From contig NZ_NERU01000015.1 of assembly GCF_003063265.1 (NCBI RefSeq), positions 55,473-119,472 of the forward strand: a DNA stretch of 64,000 nucleotides. The letters run 5' to 3'. How positions within the stretch are numbered: position 1 is the stretch's first letter; every line of letters begins with the position of its first letter. This document shows positions 55,845 to 64,000 of the stretch, piece by piece. Made by a program: the position numbers and the translations under genes. This DNA is from Limnohabitans sp. WS1 (GTDB lineage: Bacteria > Pseudomonadota > Gammaproteobacteria > Burkholderiales > Burkholderiaceae_C). The notes below the pieces were generated by a model that was not told where the DNA came from, did no database searches, and was given only the letters and a program-made list of their open reading frames with translations.

Positions 55845-57473
55845 TCAGCCCGCGCTGCCCAACGCCAATCCCGCGTGTTCGCGCAGCGGGTGGAAGTGTA
55901 TTTTGGGAAAGCGTTCTTGCGCCAGGCGCACGTCGTAAGGGCTGGTGCACAAATACGCCAAGGTGCCGGCCGCGTCGAGCGACATGCGCTGCGGGTAGGC
56001 GTTGGTGAACTCACGCAGCTCGGCCGGGGTGTCGGCGGTGATCCAGCGGGCGCCGGTGTACTGGCAGCCTTCCAGTCGCACATCGCAGTCGTATTCGGCT
56101 TTGAGGCGGTGCTGCACCACTTCAAACTGCAGCTGACCCACTGCGCCGAGCAGCATGGGACCGCCGATTTCGGGTTTGAAAACCTGGATCGCGCCTTCTT
56201 CACCCAACTGGTCCAAGCCGGTTTGCAGTTGCTTGGTGCGCAGCGGGTTCTTCAGGATCACGGTCATGAAGAGTTCGGGTGCAAAAAACGGCAGGCCGGT
56301 GAATTGCAAATTCGCGCCGTCGGTGATGGTGTCCCCCAGCTGCACGCCGCCATGGGTGGTAAAGCCAATGATGTCACCCGCAAAGGCCTCTTCCACAGCT
56401 TCGCGACGTTGGCTCATGAAGGTCACCACGCTGGTGGGCCGCAGCTCTTTGCCCGTGCGCTGCACCTTGAGCTTCATGCCGGGGGTGTATTTGCCAGACG
56501 CCATGCGCACAAAAGCGATGCGGTCGCGGTGGTTGGCGTCCATATTGGCCTGCACCTTGAACACCACGCCCGAGAATGCGCTGTCTTCGGGCTGGATTTC
56601 TTTGACCACGGGCTGCTTGTTGACCAGCAAGTTGCTGGTGCGGGGCTTGGGCGCGGGGGCTAAATCGACCAGGGCGTCCAGCACTTCCATCACGCCGAAG
56701 TTGTTCACACCGGAGCCAAAGAACACGGGTGTTTGTTTGCCTGCCAAGAAGGCCGCTTCGTCAAACGCGGGCGATGCGCCGGTGGCCAGCTCCATGCTGT
56801 CCATGGCGGTCTGCCACTCCAGGCCAAAGCGCTCGGCCAGTTGGGCTTGCTCGGTGAGGGGAATGGTCTCGAAGTCTTGCGGCAGGCGTTCGCTGCCGGA
56901 GTCAAACACCGTCATGGCCTGCGTGCGCAAGTTGATGATGCCGCCGAAGCTCTTGCCCTGGCCCACGGGCCAGGTCATGGGCACGCAGGGCATGCCCAGC
57001 TCGCGCTCGACTTCGTCAAGGATGTCGAGCGGGTCGCGCACTTCGCGGTCCATCTTGTTCACAAAGGTGATGATGGGCGTGTCGCGCTGACGGCAGACCT
57101 CGATCAGGCGGCGGGTTTGTGCTTCCACGCCGTTGGCCGCGTCAATGACCATGAGCGCCGAGTCCACCGCCGTGAGCACGCGGTAGGTGTCTTCGGAAAA
57201 GTCCTTGTGGCCGGGGGTGTCGAGCAGGTTGATGACGTGCTCGCGGTAGAGCATTTGCATCACGGACGAAGCGACTGAAATGCCCCGCTGCTTTTCGATT
57301 TCCATCCAGTCCGATGTGGCGTGGCGCGAGGCCTTGCGGGCCTTGACCGAACCGGCAATCTGGATCGCGCCCGAGAACAGCAAGAGCTTTTCGGTCAGCG
57401 TGGTTTTACCGGCGTCGGGGTGCGAAATGATGGCAAAAGTCCGGCGGCGCCGGGTTTCATTGGCGTAGGTCAC
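55845..57473 (-). CDS. prfC: Peptide chain release factor 3
   Basis: 542 residues, the normal length. GTPase motifs: SHPDAGKTTLTEKLL (G1), RGISVASS (G2), DTPGHKDF (G3) and NKMDRE (G4), followed by the RF3 domains with PMLLGAVGQLQFEVVQHRLKAEY. RF3 is a cytoplasmic GTPase that removes RF1/RF2 from the ribosome after termination. Start is GTG at 57473 with AGGA 8-9 nt upstream. The C-terminus lies against REP array 8, with the stop inside the last unit's tail region. Confidence 0.96.
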   Translation of the reverse strand: MTYANETRRRRTFAIISHPDAGKTTLTEKLLLFSGAIQIAGSVKARKASRHATSDWMEIEKQRGISVASSVMQMLYREHVINLLDTPGHKDFSEDTYRVLTAVDSALMVIDAANGVEAQTRRLIEVCRQRDTPIITFVNKMDREVRDPLDILDEVERELGMPCVPMTWPVGQGKSFGGIINLRTQAMTVFDSGSERLPQDFETIPLTEQAQLAERFGLEWQTAMDSMELATGASPAFDEAAFLAGKQTPVFFGSGVNNFGVMEVLDALVDLAPAPKPRTSNLLVNKQPVVKEIQPEDSAFSGVVFKVQANMDANHRDRIAFVRMASGKYTPGMKLKVQRTGKELRPTSVVTFMSQRREAVEEAFAGDIIGFTTHGGVQLGDTITDGANLQFTGLPFFAPELFMTVILKNPLRTKQLQTGLDQLGEEGAIQVFKPEIGGPMLLGAVGQLQFEVVQHRLKAEYDCDVRLEGCQYTGARWITADTPAELREFTNAYPQRMSLDAAGTLAYLCTSPYDVRLAQERFPKIHFHPLREHAGLALGSAG

Positions 57474-57662
57474 AAGGGGGTCCTGATCGGGGTGGCACCG
57501 CAGGGGGTGCTGAGCGGGCGGCCAAGGGTGGTCGCGATGGGGGAGATTTTAACGGGCCAAGGGGGGGCCTTGTGGGCGCTGGGGCCGGTCAAATGCAGCC
57601 CCAATTCTCACCCTGTGCTTTGTTCGTGCGTGGCAGATTCAAGGCGCTCAGTGTGAATCCCT

Positions 57663-58031
57663 TCAACGTCCAACCAGCAGCTTGAGTGCTTCTTCGACTT
57701 TTTTAAGATGGTTGCTGCTCAGTGTGGCAAGCGGCTGCGTGCCCATGAACCGTTGGTTGGAGATGGCGCGAATCTGGTCGATGAGCAAATCAGTTTCCTG
57801 GATGAGCCCGGCTTGGTTGACCAAGGCAATTCGCAAAGGAAAGTAGTCTTGGTCACGCCTTATTTGTGTTGTCCCCACCACCACAATGGTGGTGGGATGC
57901 CCGGCCCGGTTTAACAAATCGGTCTGAATGACCAGGGCCGGTCTGTTGCGTTTTCCGGGTTCTTCTTTGTGGGCCTGAGGCTCGAAATTGACTTCCCAGA
58001 TTTGGCCCCGCAAGACCTTAATGGAGGCCAT
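57663..58031 (-). CDS. MazF/PemK-type endoribonuclease toxin
   Basis: 122 residues from the ATG at 58031. LRGQIWEVNFEPQAHKEEPGKRNRPALVIQTDLLN is the standard MazF start with the catalytic Arg region, then TTIVVVGTTQ and DLLIDQIRAISNQRF. MazF enzymes cut mRNA at short sites. The gene overlaps the antitoxin gene by 14 nt. Confidence 0.9.
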   Translation of the reverse strand: MASIKVLRGQIWEVNFEPQAHKEEPGKRNRPALVIQTDLLNRAGHPTTIVVVGTTQIRRDQDYFPLRIALVNQAGLIQETDLLIDQIRAISNQRFMGTQPLATLSSNHLKKVEEALKLLVGR

Positions 58032-58248
58032 CTTCGAGCGAGTCCTCAAGCGATTCATTCAGACTCAGGTGATCAGCGGAGAGTGCTTTGGAGAGCATCG
58101 CCATGCGCTGCGCCATGACCTGCTCGTTTTTCTCCCGAACAGCCTGACGAATGTAGTCAGAGCTCTTTAAACCCAGCAGGCTGGCCAGCGCACGGGTTTG
58201 CTCGGCGAACTCGTCACCGGCTCGAAATGAAAGCGTGGCGGCATGCAT
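58018..58248 (-). CDS. Antitoxin of the MazF pair (ribbon-helix-helix type)
   Basis: 76 residues. ATLSFRAGDEFAEQTRALASLLGLKSSDYIRQAVREKNEQ fits an N-terminal ribbon-helix-helix, followed by a Ser/Leu/Glu-rich tail (SLNESLEDSLED) that would occupy the toxin cleft. AAGGAGAT is a good SD 5-7 nt before the ATG. It precedes and overlaps the toxin gene, the standard order. Confidence 0.83.
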   Translation of the reverse strand: MHAATLSFRAGDEFAEQTRALASLLGLKSSDYIRQAVREKNEQVMAQRMAMLSKALSADHLSLNESLEDSLEDGLH

Positions 58249-58391
58249 GGTGATCTCCTTGTGGTTGAAAATGAACTTACAAAAGCTATGGCAAAAATTG
58301 TAATACGTTTTTGTGTGTGGAATTTGTCGTCATTGAAGGTGGTCGCTGGACAGGGCCCGTGCCTTGCGGGCGCTGGCACGCTACGAAACTC

Positions 58392-58458
58392 CCCGCAGGA
58401 GCGACGCCCTCGTCGCGAAAAGCCCCGTAAACAACGACCCATCGCCCCGGGGCTTCAA
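58392..58458 (+). repeat. Single REP pair
   Basis: GCAGGAGCGACGCCCTCGTC to ATCGCCCCGGGGC, one unit between the toxin-antitoxin pair and the riboswitch. The rest of 58249-58530 holds the antitoxin promoter region with no other structure seen. Confidence 0.8.
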
Positions 58459-58530
58459 TTGACCGAAAAAACATGTCTTTTCATCAAGACGGCTATCGGG
58501 TGGCTCGGTAGTCGTTACAATGCCCAACTT

Positions 58531-58616
58531 CCGAGGAGCGTTGCAGCGCCCACCAGCCCCAAAGCTGGCAGCAGGCGTGAGGCTCGGAACCTTCAAACAG
58601 CAACGACGCTCATCCA
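58531..58616 (+). ncRNA. S-adenosylhomocysteine (SAH) riboswitch
   Basis: CCGAGGAGCGTTGCAGCG, an extra CCAGC/GCTGG hairpin (58553-58568), GAGGCTCGGAA and CAACGACGCTCATCC reproduce the SAH riboswitch consensus. P1 pairs CCGAG (58531-58535) with CTCGG (58583-58587); the pseudoknot pairs GAGCGTTG (58536-58543) with CAACGACGCTC (58601-58611). It lies 85 nt before ahcY, the usual target, and should raise expression when SAH accumulates. Confidence 0.93.
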
Positions 58617-58700
58617 CACGACGTGCGGTGAGCCTGTACCTTCCATTCAGTGCTTTCATCCATGCGTGTGGCTTTTTCACATTGCTTTGGAGCTTTTCTC

Positions 58701-60134
58701 ATGAATGCACGTATGCCTTCCACCGTTAACGCTGATTGCGTGATTGCCGACATCGGCCTGGCCGATTGGGGCCGCAAAGAAATCAAAATCGCCGAGACCG
58801 AAATGCCCGGCCTGATGGCCATCCGCGAAGAGTTCAACGCAGCGCAGCCCTTGAAGGGCGCTCGCATCACCGGCTCGCTGCACATGACCATCCAGACGGC
58901 CGTGCTGATCGAGACCCTGCAAGCCCTGGGCGCTGACGTGCGTTGGGCTTCTTGCAACATCTTCTCGACCCAAGACCACGCCGCTGCGGCGATTGCCGCC
59001 AAGGGCACGCCCGTTTTTGCCATCAAGGGCGAGACCCTGGCCGACTATTGGGATTACACCCACCGCATTTTTGACTTTGGCCCCGCAGGCACGCCCGGCG
59101 AAGGCCCCAACATGATCTTGGACGACGGCGGCGACGCCACCTTGCTCATGCACTTGGGCAAGCGTGCCGAAACCGACGCATCTCTCATCGCCAACCCCAC
59201 CAGCGAAGAAGAGACCTGCCTCTTCAACGCCATCAAAGCCAAGCTGGCCGTGGACCCCACCTGGTACAGCCGCAAGGGTGCGCACATCATTGGCGTGACC
59301 GAAGAGACCACCACCGGCGTGTTGCGCCTGAACGAAATGGCCGCCAAGGGCAGCCTGATGTTCCGCGCCATCAACGTGAACGATTCGGTGACCAAGAGCA
59401 AGTTCGACAACCTGTACGGCTGCCGCGAATCCTTGGTGGACTCCATCAAGCGCGCGACCGACGTGATGATCGCCGGCAAAGTGGCTGTGGTGGCCGGTTA
59501 CGGTGACGTGGGCAAGGGCTCGGCCCAAGCCCTGCGCGCCCTGAGCGCCCAAGTCTGGGTGACCGAGATCGACCCGATCAACGCCCTGCAAGCCGCGATG
59601 GAAGGCTTCAAGGTCGTGACCATGGAATACGCCGCTGACAAGTGCGACATCTTCGTGTCGGCCACCGGCAACAAGAACGTGATCCGTTACGAGCACATGG
59701 CCGCCATGAAGGACGAAGCCATCGTCTGCAACATCGGTCACTTCGACAACGAGATCGACGTCGCTTCGCTGGACAAGTGCCAGTGGGACGAGATCAAGCC
59801 TCAAGTCGACCACGTCATCTTCCCCGATGGCAAGAAGATCACCTTGTTGGCCAAAGGCCGCTTGGTGAACCTGGGCTGCGCCACTGGCCACCCCAGCTTT
59901 GTGATGTCGTCTTCGTTCGCCAACCAGACCATTGCCCAGATCGAGTTGTTCACCAAGCAAGACCAGTACGAGTCCGGCAAGGTCTATGTGTTGCCCAAGC
60001 ACCTCGATGAGAAGGTCGCACGTTTGCACCTGAAGAAAGTCGGCGCGATGCTGACCGAACTCAGCGACGAGCAAGCGTCATACATCGGTGTGTCGAAAAA
60101 CGGCCCGTACAAGGCCGACACTTACCGCTATTGA
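58701..60134 (+). CDS. ahcY: Adenosylhomocysteinase
   Basis: 477 residues from the ATG at 58701, with GGAG 8 nt upstream; earlier in-frame ATGs lie in the riboswitch leader. Motifs are [49 protein letters not shown], the NAD-binding [16 protein letters not shown], and the C-terminal [10 protein letters not shown]. It splits S-adenosylhomocysteine to homocysteine and adenosine, relieving product inhibition of methyltransferases. First gene of the ahcY-tlyA-metF group. Confidence 0.97.
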   Translation: MNARMPSTVNADCVIADIGLADWGRKEIKIAETEMPGLMAIREEFNAAQPLKGARITGSLHMTIQTAVLIETLQALGADVRWASCNIFSTQDHAAAAIAAKGTPVFAIKGETLADYWDYTHRIFDFGPAGTPGEGPNMILDDGGDATLLMHLGKRAETDASLIANPTSEEETCLFNAIKAKLAVDPTWYSRKGAHIIGVTEETTTGVLRLNEMAAKGSLMFRAINVNDSVTKSKFDNLYGCRESLVDSIKRATDVMIAGKVAVVAGYGDVGKGSAQALRALSAQVWVTEIDPINALQAAMEGFKVVTMEYAADKCDIFVSATGNKNVIRYEHMAAMKDEAIVCNIGHFDNEIDVASLDKCQWDEIKPQVDHVIFPDGKKITLLAKGRLVNLGCATGHPSFVMSSSFANQTIAQIELFTKQDQYESGKVYVLPKHLDEKVARLHLKKVGAMLTELSDEQASYIGVSKNGPYKADTYRY

Positions 60135-60186
60135 TGCGCTGAGTGGGTTGAGGGGTTCAGCCTTCGTGGTGTTTTTTCGACATCAC

Positions 60187-60248
60187 GTCGGGGCTGAAGC
60201 CGCCGACCTACAGATGCCGCTCCGTAGGTCGGTGGCTTTAGCCCCGAC
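60187..60248. repeat. Paired GTAGGTCGG repeat forming a 25-bp hairpin
   Basis: Arms at 60187-60211 and 60224-60248 pair at 23 of 25 positions around a 12-base loop. Same family as the repeats beside the Rpn gene. It sits between ahcY and tlyA and may attenuate or stabilise the transcript. Confidence 0.88.
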
Positions 60249-60312
60249 ATGTTCGTCCCGCCACCATCGCCTGCTGATCCCTCCCACCCTTGTTTGATTG
60301 AAACCCCACCGC

Positions 60313-61161
60313 ATGCGCATTGACCAACTTCTCGTCGAACGTGGCTTGGCCGCCTCCCGCTCACAAGCCCAGCGACTCATTGCTGGGGGTGTGAAGTGGC
60401 AGCAGCCCGACGGGACTTGGCGTGCCATTGTCAAAAACCGCGATGAGGTGCCGGAGGGTGCCGCACTGGAGCTGCTGGACGATGCCGAGTCGCGCTATGT
60501 GTCGCGTGGCGGCCTCAAGCTCGAAGGCGCATTGAAGGCCACGGGTGTGCAGGTGGACGGTTTGCGCTGTCTGGATGTGGGCCAAAGCACAGGCGGCTTC
60601 ACCGACTGTTTGCTTCAGCACGGCGCGGCCGAGGTGGTGGGCATTGACGTGGGCCATGCCCAGGTGCATCCACGCATCAGTCAGGATGAACGGGTGATCT
60701 GCATCGAAGGCGTGAATGCCCGCGAGCTGGAGCCCGGTGACGAGCGCATTCCCGATGCGCTGGAAGGCTTTGACCTGATGGTGGGCGATGTGTCCTTTAT
60801 CTCGCTGACCTTGGTGCTACCGGGCGTGGTGCATTTGCTCAAACCCACGGGCCAGTTGCTCATGCTGGTCAAACCCCAGTTTGAGCTGCAGCCGGGCCAA
60901 GTGGGCAAGGGCGGCATCGTGAAAGACGACACGCATTTCCCCTTCATCGAAAACCGCGTGCGCACGGCTTTGACCGAATTGGGCATGAAGGTCACCGCAT
61001 GGCTGGACAGCCCAATCGCGGGCGGTGATGGCAACCATGAATTTTTTGTGCAGGCCTGCTGGCCCGACCCGGCGGCCGTTTTGCCCGCACGCGAGGCCAC
61101 CCGTGTGGCGCACGAGGCCGATCTGGCCGCCAAGGCCTATGCCAAGGCCAACGACTATTGA
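60313..61161 (+). CDS. tlyA: TlyA-type rRNA (cytidine-2'-O)-methyltransferase
   Basis: 282 residues from the ATG at 60313. An N-terminal S4 RNA-binding domain (RIDQLLVERGLAASRSQAQRLIAGG) is followed by an FtsJ-like methyltransferase with CLDVGQSTGGFTDCLLQHGA (SAM site), GDVSFISLTLVLP and KPQFELQPGQVGKGGIVKD. TlyA methylates 2'-O of cytidines in rRNA. The enzyme consumes SAM and makes SAH, fitting its neighbours ahcY and metF. Confidence 0.9.
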   Translation: MRIDQLLVERGLAASRSQAQRLIAGGVKWQQPDGTWRAIVKNRDEVPEGAALELLDDAESRYVSRGGLKLEGALKATGVQVDGLRCLDVGQSTGGFTDCLLQHGAAEVVGIDVGHAQVHPRISQDERVICIEGVNARELEPGDERIPDALEGFDLMVGDVSFISLTLVLPGVVHLLKPTGQLLMLVKPQFELQPGQVGKGGIVKDDTHFPFIENRVRTALTELGMKVTAWLDSPIAGGDGNHEFFVQACWPDPAAVLPAREATRVAHEADLAAKAYAKANDY

Positions 61162-61179
61162 ATTTTTGAAGGTGTTGTG

Positions 61180-62016
61180 ATGTCTGGTTTGAAACTGCCC
61201 ATCAGCTTGGAATTTTTTCCACCCAAAACGCCCGAAGGTGCAGAAAAATTGCGCGGTGTGCGCGAGAAGTTGTACGCCCTGAAGCCTGAGTTTTGCTCGG
61301 TCACTTACGGCGCAGGCGGCTCGACGCAAGAGGGCACCTTTTCCACCGTGAGCGCCATCCTGAGCGAGGGCGTTGCAGCCGCTTCGCACTTTTCGTGCAT
61401 TGGTGCGACCAAGGCATCGGTGCGCGAAGAGTTGGCCACCCTCAAGGCCATGGGCGTCAAGCGCCTGGTGGCTTTGCGCGGCGACTTGCCCAGCGGCTAT
61501 GGCGCAGGTGGCGAGTTCCACTACGCCAGCGATCTGGTGGCCTTTATCCGGGCCGAGACGGGTGACGATTTCCACATCGAAGTGGCGGCCTACCCCGAAA
61601 TCCACCCCCAAGCCAAGTCGCCCGAGTCCGACTTGCAGGCTTTTGCCACCAAGGTCAAGGCCGGTGCCAATTCAGCCATCACGCAATATTTTTACAACAG
61701 CGACGCCTACTTCCGCTTTGTAGACGATGCCTACAAACTCGGTGTGGACGTGCCCGTGGTGCCCGGCATCATGCCCATCACCAGTTCCTCGCAGCTGCTG
61801 CGTTTTTCCGACGCTTGTGGTGCCGAGATCCCGCGCTGGATCCGCTTGCGTTTGCAAGGCTATGGCGATGATGTGGAGTCCATCAAGGCCTTTGGCCTGG
61901 ATGTGGTGAGTGACCTGTGCGAGCAGCTCATGAACGGCGGCGTGCCCGCCATTCACTTCTACACCATGAACCAAAGCGCCTCCACCACCGAGATCGTGCG
62001 CCGCTGCAATTTGTAA
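61180..62016 (+). CDS. metF: 5,10-methylenetetrahydrofolate reductase
   Basis: 278 residues, a TIM barrel of normal length. ISLEFFPPKTPEGAEKL holds the catalytic Glu, CSVTYGAGGSTQEGT and ALRGDLP (with the FAD-binding Asp) follow, then AAYPEIHPQA and GANSAITQYFYN. It makes 5-methyl-THF for homocysteine methylation. ATG at 61180 with GAAGG 8 nt upstream, 18 nt after tlyA. Confidence 0.96.
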   Translation: MSGLKLPISLEFFPPKTPEGAEKLRGVREKLYALKPEFCSVTYGAGGSTQEGTFSTVSAILSEGVAAASHFSCIGATKASVREELATLKAMGVKRLVALRGDLPSGYGAGGEFHYASDLVAFIRAETGDDFHIEVAAYPEIHPQAKSPESDLQAFATKVKAGANSAITQYFYNSDAYFRFVDDAYKLGVDVPVVPGIMPITSSSQLLRFSDACGAEIPRWIRLRLQGYGDDVESIKAFGLDVVSDLCEQLMNGGVPAIHFYTMNQSASTTEIVRRCNL

Positions 62017-62050
62017 AAGCCCGCCCTGAGGTCACTGGCTGACTGCCTGT

Positions 62051-62400
62051 TTGTAGGAGCCCCGCCCCCGGGGCGATGGGGCGTGGTCTGCGAGGCTTGA
62101 TCGCGACGAAGGCGTCGCTCCTACAAAATGTAGGAGCCCCGCCCCCGGGGCGATGGGGCGTGGTCTGCGAGGCTTGATCGCGACGAGGGCGTCGCTCCTA
62201 CAAAATGTAGGAGCCCCGCCCCCGGGGCGATGGGGTGTGGTCTGCGAAGCTTGATCGCGACGAGGGCGTCGCTCCTACAAGGGAAATATGGAGCCATGCA
62301 ACAGGGTCACTGGCAGCCTGCCTGTTTGTAGGAGCCCCGCCCCCGGGGCGATGAGTGGTGGTCTGCGAGGCTTGATCGCGACGAGGGCGTCGCTCCTACA
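62051..62400 (-). repeat. REP array 9
   Basis: Three head-to-tail units of exactly 77 bp (TGTAGGAGCC at 62052, 62129, 62206) and a fourth after a 40-bp linker (62328), all in the array-8 orientation. Confidence 0.92.
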
Positions 62401-62402
62401 AA

Positions 62403-62482
62403 GCCCCAAAGGCCCAAAGGCCCAAAGGCCCAAAGGCCCAACGCCCCAACGCCCCAACGCCCCAACGCCCCAACGCTCAACC
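62403..62482 (+). repeat. Ten-copy 8-bp tandem repeat in front of the LysR gene
   Basis: Successive 8-mers are GCCCCAAA, three GGCCCAAA, GGCCCAAC, four GCCCCAAC and a decayed GCTCAACC. The block ends 11 nt before the LysR ATG, so changes in copy number would alter promoter or ribosome-binding spacing. Confidence 0.9.
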
Positions 62483-62493
62483 ATAATCGCGCC

Positions 62494-63450
62494 ATGGAAA
62501 CGAAATGGTTGGAAGATTTTGTAAGCCTGGCTGAAACGCGCAGTTTCAGCCGTTCGGCGCAGTTGCGGCATGTCACGCAGCCCGCATTTTCGAGGCGTAT
62601 TCAGTCGCTGGAGGCGTGGGCCGGGGCGGATTTGGTGGACCGCAGCTCTTACCCCGCCAGCTTGACCCCCGCCGGGGAGACTTTGTACGGACAGGCCCTG
62701 GAGTTGCTGCAGTCCTTGCAGACCACCCGCGCCATGCTGCGCAGCCATGCCAGTGCGGGGCAGGATGTGCTGGAGTTTGCGGTGCCGCACACTTTGGCGT
62801 TGACCTTTTTTCCTGCTTGGTTGGCACGTTTGCGCGAGGGTTTTGGGCCCATCAAAACCCGGCTCATGGCCTTGAATGTGCACGATGCCGCCATGCGCTT
62901 GGTGGAAGGGGGCTGTGATGTGTTGATCGCTTATCACCACCCCTCACAGCCCTTGCAGCTGGACCCAGAGCGTTACGACATGGTGGTGCTGGGCCATGAG
63001 GAGATGGCCCCTTACGTGAAGGCCGATGCAGCGGGTGAGCCTTTGTTTCGTTTGCCCGGCAGCAGTGCCAGGCCTTTGCCCTATTTGGGTTATGCCCCTG
63101 GGGCTTATTTGGGGGCGGTGACCGATTGGATGTTGAAGCAATCGGGCACGGTGATCCATGTGGACCGCGTGTACGAGACCGACATGGCCGAGGGTTTGAA
63201 GGGCATGGCGCTTGAGGGGCATGGCCTGGCGTTTTTGCCGCAAAGTGCGGTGACCAAGGAATTCGAGTCGGGTGCTTTGGTGCGTGCTTTTTTGCCGCAC
63301 GAACCGCCCATGGTGCTGACCATGGAGGTGCGGGCTTACCGCGAAAAGTCACGCCACAAGCCCTTGGCAGGTCGCTCGGTGCAAGATTTGTGGGCCTATT
63401 TGGTCCGCACAGCCGTCGATTCAGGCAGCGATGGGGGCCTTGCCACTTGA
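62494..63450 (+). CDS. LysR-family regulator, HypT (YjiE)-like
   Basis: 318 residues. METKWLEDFVSLAETRSFSRSAQLRHVTQPAFSRRIQSLE is the N-terminal winged HTH and closely follows the start of E. coli HypT, the hypochlorite-responsive regulator, including IETKW and the QPAFSRRI core. The periplasmic-binding-like effector domain has CDVLIAYHHPSQP and MALEGHGLAFLPQSAV, again HypT-like. Whether the redox-sensing methionines are conserved cannot be judged by eye. No clear SD; the 8-bp repeat lies just upstream. Confidence 0.85.
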   Translation: METKWLEDFVSLAETRSFSRSAQLRHVTQPAFSRRIQSLEAWAGADLVDRSSYPASLTPAGETLYGQALELLQSLQTTRAMLRSHASAGQDVLEFAVPHTLALTFFPAWLARLREGFGPIKTRLMALNVHDAAMRLVEGGCDVLIAYHHPSQPLQLDPERYDMVVLGHEEMAPYVKADAAGEPLFRLPGSSARPLPYLGYAPGAYLGAVTDWMLKQSGTVIHVDRVYETDMAEGLKGMALEGHGLAFLPQSAVTKEFESGALVRAFLPHEPPMVLTMEVRAYREKSRHKPLAGRSVQDLWAYLVRTAVDSGSDGGLAT

Positions 63451-63484
63451 GCGTTTTTGTCTGGGTGGTGGTCTGCAAGGCTTG

Positions 63485-63874
63485 ATCGCGACGAGGGCGT
63501 CGCTCCTACAGGGGGGAGATGTGGAGCCATGCATCAGGGAGATGGCTGACTGCCTCTGTGTAGGAGCCCCGCCCTCGGGGCGATGGGTGGTGGTCTGCGG
63601 GGTTTGATCGCGACGAGGGCGTCGCTCCTACAGGGGGAATGTGGGAGCCCAGTTACAGGGGCCATGGCTGATTGCTTCTATGTAGGAGCCCCGCCCCCGG
63701 GGCGATGGGGCGTGGTCTGCGAGGCTTGATCGCGACGAGGGCGTCGCTCCTACAGGGGGAATGTGGGAGCCCAGTTACAGGGGCCATGGCTGATTGCTTC
63801 TATGTAGGAGCCCCGCCCCCGGGGCGATGGGTGGTGGTCTGCGAGGCTTGATCGCGACGAGGGCGTCGCTCCTA
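63485..63874 (-). repeat. REP array 10 with a shared linker
   Basis: A partial unit followed by three TGTAGGAGCC heads at 63559, 63681 and 63803, with a 122-bp period. Linkers of the form GGGAGCCCAGTTACAGGGG and CCATGGCTGATTGCTTC repeat nearly perfectly. The last unit is interrupted at 63874 by the group II intron. Confidence 0.92.
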
Positions 63875-64000
63875 GTGCGCCCGTGAAGGCGCGTACACAG
63901 CATGGTGAGAGTCCATGTCGGGGTAAGCCAAGGCCCCGTAGTCGAAGGTAACTGCGTCGCTGCGAAGCGGGGTGGGGAGCAACCGGAGGCGAACTGGCGG
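63875..64000 (+). mobile_element. 5' end of a group II intron, cut by the window edge
   Basis: GTGCGCCCGTGAAGGCGCGT, then GGTGAGAGTCCATGTCGGGG, AAGCCAAGGCCCCGTAGTCG and AAGGTAACTGCGTCG are the typical start and domain I of bacterial group II introns, including the 5' GTGCG. It begins exactly inside the REP end GTCGCTCCTA-CA, directly behind a REP hairpin. The reverse-transcriptase gene should lie beyond base 64000. The subclass cannot be fixed from 126 bp. Confidence 0.8.

Noticed and set aside
54652..55950. Open frames of 413 (plus) and 432 (minus) residues across the array at 54.7-55.8 kb
   Set aside because: They exist only because the REP unit is 90 bp, a multiple of three; the translations are the repeat itself, with no start signal or known fold.

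Overview
The window comes from a GC-rich betaproteobacterium, most likely a Comamonadaceae member (Limnohabitans/Rhodoferax/Curvibacter-like). Evidence is the protein style throughout, the ahcY-tlyA-metF operon behind an S-adenosylhomocysteine riboswitch, and the VC_2705-type sodium symporter with its DUF4212 partner. No rRNA, tRNA or CRISPR array was seen. The genus is an inference.

Layout. 1-8.4 kb: end of a DsbA-fold isomerase gene; a minus-strand operon of a small membrane protein, a TPR protein, DUF4212 and a sodium:solute symporter; a GMC oxidoreductase with an orphan DUF4212 gene; a divergent MHS-type MFS transporter and a small membrane protein. 8.9-15.4 kb: a 2164-residue double UvrA carrying six palindromic insertions in its linkers. 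15.8-17 kb: a methyltransferase gene. 17.2-30.5 kb: a complete-looking ABC-transporter-dependent polysaccharide cluster (WbaP-type initiating transferase, ManC, Wzm, Wzt, a WbdD-like methyltransferase with coiled coil, a tandem GT4 enzyme, Gmd, Rmd and two GT4 enzymes). It predicts a GDP-D-mannose/GDP-D-rhamnose based O-polysaccharide. 30.5-36 kb: VanZ-like protein, FecR protein, CHASE2 adenylate cyclase, outer-membrane barrel protein and a convergent Crp/Fnr regulator. 36.2-39.6 kb: an 1125-residue, cysteine-free, DUF4214/RTX S-layer-like protein behind a promoter with a CRP-type site near -41. 39.8-41.8 kb: an RCC1-repeat lipoprotein.

41.8-46.4 kb is an accessory patch: an Rpn-family nuclease gene between direct repeats, an IS4-family element with an 11-bp target duplication, a PIN toxin-antitoxin pair and a PIN remnant. 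46.4-53.3 kb: a RuvC-less TnpB-like N-domain protein translationally coupled to a type I secretion operon (two ABC permease/ATPases, HlyD and TolC proteins), the likely exporter of the S-layer-like protein. 53.3-62.4 kb: a HAD phosphatase gene between two inverted REP arrays (7 x 89 bp and 13 x 90 bp), prfC, a MazF/antitoxin pair, SAH riboswitch, ahcY, tlyA and metF. 62.4-64 kb: a HypT-like LysR gene behind an 8-bp tandem repeat, more REPs, and the 5' end of a group II intron inserted in a REP.

How it fits together. The sugar cluster, the CRP-site promoter, the S-layer-like protein and the type I exporter together resemble the Caulobacter RsaA/smooth-LPS arrangement, here in a betaproteobacterium with D-rhamnose chemistry. 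The most unusual sequence signal is in the double uvrA gene: four copies of a conserved 32-bp core, each enclosed by long inverted-repeat arms whose sequence differs from copy to copy but is always self-complementary.
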